Assembly: GCF_022539505.1 (NCBI RefSeq) | Contig: NC_061510.1 | Coordinates: forward strand, 271,383,687-271,447,686 | DNA: 64,000 nucleotides | DNA from: Lolium rigidum | Lineage: Eukaryota; Streptophyta; Magnoliopsida; Poales; Poaceae | Reading direction: 5' to 3' | Shown: positions 33,144 through 42,789 of the stretch, piece after piece | How positions within the stretch are numbered: the stretch's first letter is position 1 | Layout of the letters: every line of letters begins with the position of its first letter | Position numbers and translations under genes: made by a program | The notes under the pieces: model-generated | Told to the model about the DNA's origin: nothing | Seen by the model: the letters and a program-made list of their open reading frames with translations, nothing else | The model's database searches: none

Positions 33144-36100
33144 TGATACGTCTCAAACGTATCTATAATTTCTTATGTTCCATGCTACTTTATTGATGAT
33201 ACTCACATGTTTTATACACATTATATGTCATTATTATGCATTTTCCGGAACTAACCTATTGACGAGAGCTACATAGAGCTTGTTAAAATCTGGTTTGCAT
33301 GATTGGTTTCTCTAGAGTCTAGATATTTTCTGGTTAAGGTGTTTGAACAACAAGGAGACGATGTAGAGTCTTATAATGCTTGTAATATGTTCATATGTAA
33401 GCTTTGCTGTACCGTTTTATACTTGAGTTTGCTTCAAACAACCTTTCTGGCCTAGCCTTGTATTGAGAGGAATTCTTCTCGTGCATCCAAATCCTTGAGC
33501 CAAACAACCATGCCATTTGTGTCCACCATACCTACCTACTACATGGTATTTCTCCGCCATTCCAAAGTAAATTACTTGAGTGCTACCTTTAAAATTTCTA
33601 TCCTTTATCTTTGCAATATATAGCTCATGGGAAAATAGCCTTAAAAACTATTGTGGTGAAGAATATGTAGCTATGTGTCTTATTTCTTAATAAGTTGCTT
33701 GTTGAGCGGTAACCATGTTTACGGGGACGCCATCAACTTTTACCTTTGTTGAATATCATGTGAGTTGCTATGCATGTTCGTCTTGTCTGAAGTAAGGGAG
33801 ATTTTCATGATCAAATGGTTTGAGTATGCATATTGTTAGAGAAGAACATTGGGCTGCTAACTAAAGCCATGATCCATGGTGGAAGTTTCAGTTTGGACAA
33901 TTAATCCTCAATCTCTTATGAGGATATTATCTGTTGTTGAATGCTTATGCATTAAAGAGGAGTCCATTATCTGTTGTCTATGTTGTCCCGGTATGGATGT
34001 CTAAGTTGAGAATAATCAAAAGCGAGAAATCCAATGCGAGCTTTCTCCTTAGACCTTTGTACGAAGCGGCATAGAGGTACCCCTTTGTGACACTTGGTTG
34101 AAACATATGCTATGCTATGATAATCCATGTTAATCCAAGCTAATTAGGACAAGGTGCGAGCACTATTGGTATACTATGCATGAGGCTTGCAACTTATAAG
34201 ATATCTTATACATAACACATATGCTTTATTACTACCGTCGACAAAATTGTTTCTTGTTTTCAAAATAAAAGCTCTAGCACAAATATAGTAATCCATGCTT
34301 CCCTCTGCGAAGGGCCTATCTTCTACTTTATTGTTGAGTCAGTTTACATATTCCTTCTATCTTAGAAGCAAACACTTCTATGAACTGTGTGCATTGATTC
34401 TTACATGTTTACCTATTGCACTTGTTATATTGCTTTATGTTGACAACTATCCATGAGATATACATGTTACAAGTTGAAAGAAATTGCTGAAACTTAATCA
34501 TCCTTTGTGTTGCTCCAATGCCTTTACTTTGAATTTATTGCTTTATGAGTTAACTCTTATGCAAGACTTATTGATGCTTGTCTTGAAAATACTATTCATG
34601 AAAATTCTTTGCTATATGATTCATTTGTTTATTCATTATCTTCACCATTGCTTCGAATCACTGCATTCATCTCATATGCTTTACAATAGTATGATCAAGA
34701 TTATGATAGCATGTCACTTCAGAAATTATCCTTGTTATCGTTTACCTACTTGAGGGCGAGTAGGAACTAAGCTTGGGGATGCTTGATACGTCTCAAACGT
34801 ATCTATATTTTCTTATGTTCCATGCTACTTTATTGATGATACTCACATGTTTTATACACATTATATGTCATTATTATGCGTTTTCGGAACTAACCTATCG
34901 ACGAGATGCCGAAGTGCCGGTTCTGTTTTCGCTGTTTTTGGTTTCAGAAATCCTAGTAAGGAAATATTCTCGGAATTGGACGAAATCAACGCCCAGCATC
35001 TTATAATTCCACGAAGCTTCCAGAACACCCGAGAGGGACCAGAGGAGAGCCACAGGCCCACCACACAGGTGGCCGGCGCGGCCCAAGGGGGGGCGCGCCC
35101 CCCTATTGTGTGGCGCCCCCGTAACCCTTCCGACTCCGCCTCCTCGCCTATAAGAAGCCCCCTGACCTAAATCTTCGATACGAAAAAGCCACGGTACGAG
35201 AAACCTTCCAGAGCCGCCGCCATCGCGAAGCCAAGATCTGGGGGACTGGAGTCTCTGTTCCGGCACGCCGCCGGGACGGGGAAGTGCCCCCGGAAGGCAT
35301 CTCCATCGACACCACCGCCATCTCCATCGACGCTGCTGTCTCCCATGAGGAGGGAGTAGTTCTCCATTGAGGCTAAGGGCTGTACCGGTAGCTATGTGGT
35401 TAATCTCTCTCCATGTACTTCAATACAATGATCTCATGAGCTGCCTTACATGATTGAGTTTCATATGATGAGCTTTGTAATCTAGATGTCGTTATGCTAT
35501 TCAAGTGGATTTTACTTATGTGATCTCCGGAGACTCCTTGTCCCACGTGTGTAAAGGTGACAGTGTGTGCACCGTGTGGGTCTCTTAGGCTATATTTCAC
35601 AGAATACTTATTCACTGAGTTATGATTTGAGTTGGATGTCTCTATGAAATTGTGGTGTGTTAGTACCTCCTATGAATGCTCACAGTGACAACGTGGGGTG
35701 TTTATTAGTACTTGGGAATACATCTTTAAGGTTTGCCTACATGATGAATTAGTGTTCGTTATCTTGCCGAAGAGTAATTCAGAATAGCATAGTGAAGTGC
35801 TTATTTATATTCCTTTATGATTGCAATGTGCTTTATATCACTATTAATCTATGTGCTACTCTAGTGATGTTATTAAAGTAGTCTATTCCTCCTCCATGAT
35901 GTAATGGTGACGAGTGTGTGCATCATGTAGTACTTGGCGTAGTTTATGATTGTGATCTCTTGTAGATTATGAAGTTAACTATTACTATGATGATATTGAT
36001 GTGATCTATTCCTCCTTTCATAGCTTGAAGGTGACAGTGTGCATGCTATGTTAGTACTCGGTATAATTGCGTTGGTCTATCATGCACTCTAAGGTTAATT

Positions 36101-36657
36101 AAATATGAACATTGAATGTTGTGGAGCTTGTTAACTCCGGCATTGAGGTGCTCTTGTAGCCCTACACAATTAATGGTGTTCATCATCCAACAAGAGAGTG
36201 TAGAGTGGTTTTATTATGTGATCAATGTTGAGAGTGTCCACTAGTGAAAGTATGATCCCTAGGCCTTGTTTCCAAATACTGCAATCATCGCTTGTTTACT
36301 GTTTTACTGCATCTTTACTTCCTGCAATATTACTACCATCAACTGCACGCCTGACAAGCTATTTTCACGGCGCCGTTACTACTGCTCATATTCATTCATA
36401 CCACTTGTATTTCACTATCTCTTCGCCGAACTAGTGCACCTATACATCCGACAAGTGTATTAGGTGTGTTGGGGACACAAGAGACTTCTTGTATTGTGAT
36501 CGCGAGGTTGCTTGAGAGGGATATCTTTGACCTCTTCCTCCCTGAGTTCGATAAACCTTGGGTGATCCACTTAAGGGAAAACTTGCTGCTGTTCTACAAA
36601 CCTCTGCTCTTGGAGGCCCAACACTGTCTACAGGAAAAGGAGTGTGTGTAGACATCA
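33144..36657 (+). mobile_element. Internally deleted gypsy-type LTR element with GAGGT duplication
   Basis: Both ends are exact: GAGGT stands at 33139-33143 and at 36658-36662. The 5' LTR has only its first 123 bases (33144-33266), then the sequence jumps to the 3' internal region (33267-34783). A purine tract and a complete 1874-base 3' LTR (34784-36657) follow. Primer site, gag and about 1.75 kb of the 5' LTR are missing. It belongs to the same family as the element at 25980 and interrupts the Ulp1-like gene. Confidence 0.9.
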
Positions 36658-37589
36658 GAGGTTAGCATATTTAACTTCTGTACTATCAACTTATATCTTT
36701 GAATTATAGGTTAGATCTCTTCTAACTTTTTTCTGTTATTATTATTTCATCTGCTTCTATTTGACATGCAGCTTCTTTACATTGACTCACTGGATACTGA
36801 AGATATCAATGTCAGTCAGGATGGTCCAAGAATATGTGCCTGGGATAACAAATCGGCAACTCAAGCTATCGAACAAGACTTGAATGATGATGGGTCTTTT
36901 GGAAGATTACCTCTAAGTTACTTCGAAGATTTCATGCATTTTTCTTCTTTTTTTTATCCTAATCATTAAACTAATTTCCATGGTTCCTTCCTCAGCTGAA
37001 GAAATGTTTCAGGCCCACTGGTGTGTTGATGCTAAGCACGCCCTTTATGATTGAGAACTTCGTTAAGGCAAATGTGCCCTCAGATTGCAGAGAAGAAGTA
37101 AGCCCAACCATATCACAAGCACTTTTCCAACTTTCTAAACTGTTTTTTACCATTTCCCCTACATCCTTGTATTATAACTCTTTATATTTGTCTTCTGAAA
37201 ACAAGAAATGTCAAGGTATAGGGAAGCTGCACAAGAGATGTATATCGAAATTGATGTAGCAATTGCAAAGTTCACGATGAAAGTTTCAACCATTAATATT
37301 GGTAAAAAACAGAAGAAATCTTCAACCAGATGTACACCATCTTCAAGAGGTCCAACTGAGAACAAGACTCAGCAGCAATTTTCAGGAGAGGAAACTGAAG
37401 GTTCAGATTCTGATTACCAAGTCAACCTGTCTGGGATTCAAAGAGAAAGTGAAGGCGAAGGAAGCAAGGAGAATGTGTATGTGTTCCCAGGAAGAGGAAG
37501 AATTGCAATCAAGTTGTGCAGCAGAAGCGTCAGTCAGATAACTTAGGAAGAAATGATGAGTTGCCTTGCAAGGTGGTTCAGTCACATGT

Positions 37590-38065
37590 AATCAAAGAAC
37601 TGACAAGAGCACCAGAAGTTGTTTTGGCTGCACCACAAGAACTGGATGACAACATAGCTCGAACAGCGAATGACACAACTTGTAAGCTACCAAGGCCAAG
37701 CAAACTCAAACAAAACAAGAAGATCAAGGCTGCCGATGTGAAATTTGATGCAGTACCCGAGCAGATGATAGCACGAGAAGTACTTTGTGTTCCACAACAG
37801 CATCAAGACAGTGTTGCTGCAACTAATGTCACAACTACGAAGCTGCCAAGGCCAAGCAAACCCAAGCAAACCAAGAAGAGGAAGTCTGCCGATGTGAACT
37901 CTGATGCAGTACTTGAACAGATGATAGCACCAGAAGTAGTTTGTGTTCCACAACAGTATCAAGACAATATTGCTGCAATAGTTGTCACAACTACGGAGCT
38001 GCCAATGCCAAGCGAACCTAATGAAAACAAGAAGAGGAAGTCTGCCGATGTGAACTCCGATGCAA
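37590..38065 (+). repeat. Three tandem protein repeats of about 52 residues
   Basis: Within the long exon of the Ulp1-like gene, blocks with E-x-M-I-A-x-E-V-x-C-V-P-Q-Q, T-T-x-L-P-x-P-S and K-K-R-K-S-A-D-V-N-S-D-A follow one another three times at about 156-base spacing. The two downstream units are most alike. The KKRK clusters resemble nuclear import signals. Confidence 0.8.
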
Positions 38066-40830
38066 AACCGTCTAACAAGGAAAGATATGTGATTGTTCCT
38101 CAGGAAACCAGAGGGACACCAGTTGGGGATTACGCAAAAGAATCTCAGGGCAATGAGTTGCAAGTGGAAGAAAAGGTTGCCATATCTGCTCTGGAAAACT
38201 TGAAACTGTATGCTTCTGATTCACAGTCAAGTAATGATCTTATGTGATGTGAAGTAAGTGCACATCCCACTACAGCTGAGTCACGAACAGTTGCATTACC
38301 AGGTAGAGGATGCTTGAAGCAAACCGAGGACTGGTCATCTGTTCATGCTATCAGGAAAGTAACAACCTACTGTCCAGCTACAGACATGTCTGATGCGAGA
38401 ACCATCCACGCCAAGTTGACTGATGCCCCTCACGAAGGATCTGGTGCATCTGTTGTTCATCCTGAAGAGGCATCTCTTACAAAAAAATCAATGTCTTGGG
38501 GAGCTGACGTTCCAGTAGATGAAGTGGTCAATCTTAATCAACAGTGCATACCACCTGTTCATCCTATCAAGCATTTGCAGAAGGGAAGCCCAACCACCAT
38601 TGCTAGGAGGCCTGTAACCAGATCAATGTCTCCATTGAAGGCAGCAAGTACTACCAATACTGATGTCATTCCAGTTACCAGATCAAAGTCGTGCCTGAAC
38701 CCAATGTTTCTTTCCAAAGAAAACACCAATGTAGAAGAAGGAAGATCTAGTCCTCACACTGGAAATAACAACAATGACACTACTACTCCTGGTAGCCATG
38801 GAAAGTTTGAACCAAGGACTAGCATACAAGGGAAAAAAACATTTGGCCTTCTTGATGACACGACAACAAAGAAGCTTGATTTTGATATCACTTCATATAA
38901 GGACAGACAAAGTTTATGGCTGCCCGGGGAAGCAGGATCATTTGATCCGGGGTTTGATAGTCCAAACAAAGAAAATGATAAAGTTGAAGAAGAGCTTGTC
39001 ACCGGGCTTCCTGTGATTACTTCAAGCAATGAGGATGAGTTCTATGGACCAGCTGCAGATTATGAAATGCTTGCGGCCATGGTGGGCGAAAATTATTTCC
39101 CAACGAGCAGCTGCATTTTGAATGTTACTTCACTTGAGGACACTACAAATCAGAAAGGAACTTCTAAAAATGTTACTTCAGAGGGAACATCCAGTAAAAA
39201 TCCTATTCCTCAAGCTCACAAGAAAAGAGTAATAAAGCCAGCAAAGACGCAGCTATCTTCGTATGTTCAGCAGGGCAAAAAATCTGAAGAAACTATTACA
39301 AAGGAATCAATTGACATGTACAAGCGAAGACACATCTGAAGGGTCACCTGATAGTTGATTATGGATCATATTTTGTTCATGTCCTGGATTTTGCTGATTC
39401 AGTCGGACCTGACGGTTGGATAAGTAATTTGACAATGGAGGTTGGATTACATGTTATCTCTAAAGAACTGGAAGCACAGAAAAAATGTGTGATGCCTCTC
39501 ATCATAGCTGTAAGTGTTACATATAATAGACCCCCTCACCTTTTTAATATCCATGTTTTTTTTAACTCAAAGCCAATTGTAACTAGGTTTCTCTGTAGCT
39601 AACCTGCATGCCTCTCATCAGAAGTAACTCACCTATTTTTGAATGTCAGAAGTAACTAGTTGTACTAAGTGTATTTTTTGTTGCAGAACCTATGTTTTTG
39701 GAAGTTACACATCTGTTTTAAGTTTTTGATAAGTAACTTTGTTAAATTTTACTATGTACACTAATATACAGGATAACATGTTAATTTTTTTAGAAGTTCA
39801 TAAGAATAACATTTAGGCTACTTCAAAATCCTGAACTATTCTTGCTGACCAGAACAAATTACGAGACCATGCCTTCACCGGCAAGGACATTAAGAGGGTG
39901 TTTTCATTCACAGACCGTCTTGACCACAAAGAGCAGGTTAGATAAACTACTTTTTTCCTCCACATAGCTGTTTGCTTTTTAACTTCCAACTGTGTTGACA
40001 GAGTTACGTATGCAGGTCATGTTTCCTGTACTACAGAACTTATCTACTATCGATGATCCGAAGTACTTTTGTGGACACTACTATCTAATCAACCTGAATC
40101 TCAAGGCTGAGAGGTTCGAAATATTTGTTCTATGAGGAATCTTGGGGACAAGAAGCTCAAGAAAGATAGTGCAATCATAATTGATTCTGTTAAGACCCTT
40201 TGGGCCAAAAACTACAAGCAGTCAAATGTATCAATTCGAAACTACGAAACGATTTACATCCCATCTCCTAAACAACTTACAACGTAAGTTACCCCATATT
40301 TTCTCTCTTTTTTATCTACATCTTTCCAGACGTTTGCATTCTAGATAACTTCAAAATCTAACACTGTTTTGCATTTTTTTTTGTAACACACGTTAGTTGT
40401 GATTGTGGGTACTCAATGGTGAAATGCATTGAGTTATGGGATGGAAGAAAGATGGGTCATTTCGACCAGAAGGAAATGCCACTATACAGGATGCTATACA
40501 CCTTCAAGTGGCTTGACTGGTGGGAGAACAAGATTTCATGGCGAAACAAGTTCAAAGCCAAAAAAATGACAAGTTTTACAAAAGGGTAATTCATCTCATA
40601 TTTTTTCCAAATCACGTTTGTCTCTACAATTATGCAAAACAACATGGTTCACCTAGTGTTATGCTTCTGGTCATACATTGCAAATCAACATAGATAGCTT
40701 TTCAATACAAGAAATTTTCCAATCTAAATACCCTGCATCTTCGATCCATATGGCTCAGTCAATACAAGAAATTTTATGGCCAACTAATGTTTCTACTTCT
40801 CATGTGCTGACACAATTTTTTACTTCCTCA

Positions 40831-41225
40831 TCATTGGAAAAGATGAATAATTGGCTTCTCTTTCATTGCAATCTTAGATGGACAATCTTTTGGATTATGC
40901 AAGGTTGACCCACAAATAGTACATTTTGTTGGTTTTGCAGGTTTCAGATGTAGTCCACTCTTCTTCCTCTTCTCCTCTGGCCTCCCTTTTGTTACTGTCA
41001 AAGGTGGATCCCTAGCTTTCTTGTTTACATGCATACTATGTTCAGCACCAACAGTTGAGCTGCTAGGATTTTCTGTAGTTTCAGCATGTTCTGCACACGG
41101 AGAGGCTGTTTCCTTCTGCTTCCTTTTTCTCTTCAATGCATCTGCCGCTTGTTTCTTCATTGCTGCAAATTCAGCTTCCATTGCACGCATATGAATCCTA
41201 GCCACTTCCTCTGTTTTTTCTGAAG
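40831..41225 (-). pseudogene. FAR1/mudrA-type transposase C-terminus with zinc knuckle
   Basis: The minus-strand frame has a helical, charged start (ASEKTEEVARIHMRAMEAEF), a linker with DPPLTVTKGRPEEKRKKSG and a zinc knuckle CTICGSTLHNPKDC (C-x2-C-x4-H-x4-C). This order and the KGRP..KR..KSG motif are typical of the tail of FAR1-related proteins and Mutator-like transposases. The catalytic DDE and SWIM domains would lie upstream but the frame stops at 41230, where an LTR begins. It faces the Ulp1-like gene tail to tail with about 240 bases between. I infer that both belong to one Mutator-like element. Confidence 0.6.
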
Positions 41226-41230
41226 CTCAT

Positions 41231-41575
41231 TGTAACACCCCCAAATTTTTAAACAAAGAAGAAAAATGAATTTCCTTTTTCCAAAATTTGGAACCAACAA
41301 TTCAATAACTCAAGATGCATAGTGCTAATGCATATGTGTGATGATCTTTGCCATGATTGTTTAATTATGTTTGAAAATGACCTAAAACCCTAATTTGAAA
41401 ATCTTGACCCTTGCCCTAGCCATTTTTCCAAATGGTTGTGAACCATGGTTAAACCCCACTAAACCCTAGCCATGATCCTTTGGATCAAAGTGAGACTTTT
41501 AAGAAAAAGAGAAATGCTACTAGCTTCACATATGAGGTTATGGCTATTTTTGCAAAACTTTACCCTAGGCCCTTC
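41231..41575 (+). mobile_element. Gypsy LTR fragment, 5' end
   Basis: Begins TGTAACACCCCCAAATTTTT, a standard start of a grass gypsy LTR, and is cut after 345 bases by the next LTR at 41576. It contains no ORF. Because LTR ends of this class are inverted repeats, it could also be the far end of a minus-strand LTR. Confidence 0.6.
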
Positions 41576-41788
41576 TGTTATCACCAAGATTTAACCAAGT
41601 CAGAGGTGGGCCGCAGTCAAGATGGGCTTGAGGAGATATACATGGAGAATTACATGAATCGGCCTGTTATACCAAGTTGGGTTTAATTGCCCTTGTATCT
41701 GTAAAATATTAGATCGCATCTTAGTTTAGAAAGTAGAATCTTACTCGTGCACGGTTTGGTGTACGCCCGCATTAGAGAGTCCGCCGGA

Positions 41789-41797
41789 CTATAAATA
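41789..41797 (+). promoter_or_regulatory. TATA box of the Retand-like LTR
   Basis: CTATAAATA lies about 215 bases into the 5' LTR; the identical box recurs in the 3' LTR near 47744. A splice-donor-like CAGGTAAGC follows about 110 bases downstream, just before the hairpin at 41911. Confidence 0.6.
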
Positions 41798-41910
41798 TGT
41801 ACCTAGGGTTTATGGAATAAACAAAAACTCACGTTCAACCCCAAAAACAAACCAATCTCGGCGCATCGCCAACTCCTTCGTCTCGAGGGTTTCTATCAGG
41901 TAAGCGACAT

Positions 41911-41943
41911 GCTGCCTAGATCGCATCTTGCGATCTAGGCAGC
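41911..41943. repeat. Perfect 15-bp hairpin in the LTR leader
   Basis: GCTGCCTAGATCGCA, three bases TCT, then TGCGATCTAGGCAGC: arms fully complementary over 15 base pairs. The same hairpin is present unchanged in the 3' LTR at 47867-47899. It lies downstream of the TATA box, so it would be in the RNA leader. Confidence 0.85.
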
Positions 41944-42789
41944 ACAAGCCCCACGTTGTTCATGCGTTGCTCGTGCTGAAGCGCTTTTGATGGCGAGCAA
42001 CGTAGTTATCATTAGATGTGTTAGGGTTAGCATTGTTCTTCGTTTAAGCATGCTTACGTAGTGCAACCCTTGCATATCTAGCCGCCCTCACGCCTATCTC
42101 AGGTGTGGGGCGGCACCCGCTTGATCATTATTTAGTAGATCTGATCCGTTACGGTTGCTCCTTGTTCTACAAGGATTAGTTTAATATCCGCAATAGTTAG
42201 GCCTTACAAAGGGGGAGGATCCGGTGGCACGTAGGGTGGCGTTCGCAAGTCCTAAACGGGATGTTCCTAGGATCAACTTCATGTTGGTTTTTGGCCTTGT
42301 TTAGGATCGGCTTACGAGCACCGTGCGTGGCCGCAAGGCCCAACCTGGAGTAGGATGATCCGATTATGCGGTGAAAACCCTAAATCGTCGTAGATCTCAT
42401 TAGCTTCATCTTGATCAAGCGGGACCACCAAGTATTCGTGCACCCCGTACGGATCATGGGTGGATCGGCTCTTTGAGCCGATTCACGGGATAACCTGAGA
42501 GCCGATCGAGGCTCGTATTTAACGTTTACATGTATGCCCTGCGGGAAACTAAGCGAGGCATCCTCATCACCTTCACGACCGAGGTATAGGTCGGGTGGCA
42601 CGCCCTTGCACTTCGCATCGCCGCGTGTGACCGAGAAGAGCATTGCGGGCCGTCGCTCGGAGGGGTCTCGGCCGGCCGCAGCTCTAGGCTCTTCCGGCTC
42701 TACGGTGTTGACAAGGCCGCTGCCCGCCGGTGGGTTTTGGCGAGTCAACACATTCCGGCACGCCGGTGGGACAATCGTCTACATCAACC

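Larger units (their letters stand above)
32161..40589 (+). pseudogene. Large plant protein with C-terminal Ulp1 (C48) protease-like domain, decayed
   Basis: Recognisable exons: 32161-32172, 32263-32445, about 32535-33141, 36774-37080 (in parts), about 37200-39510, to 39936, 40016-40283 and 40397-40589. The N-terminal half (IKCLKLHPDLSNYLMGCF...VVKNVLGLPLG) is typical of grass Ulp1-family transposon proteins. The C-terminal part has the catalytic histidine context GHYYLINLNLK (about 40077) and the cysteine context CDCGYSMVKCIELWDG (cysteine codon 40404-40406). Ulp1 enzymes cleave SUMO from proteins. Lesions: one extra T in the T7 run 32541-32547, an LTR element at 33144, a shift near 37510, TGA at 38245-38247, a shift near 39335, and a shift after RFEIF near 40125 where the catalytic aspartate is expected. 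Not functional as read. Confidence 0.8.

Noticed and set aside
36690..36969. Separate small gene with LLYIDSLDTEDINV
   Set aside because: It is an internal exon of the Ulp1-like gene downstream of the LTR insertion; an acceptor TGACATGCAG precedes it.
38269..39150. CACTAC strings as left ends of the CACTA elements
   Set aside because: CACTACAGCTGAG (38268) and CACTACAAATCAG (about 39140) lie inside coding sequence, do not continue with the terminal AAGAAAAGTT and have no subterminal repeats.
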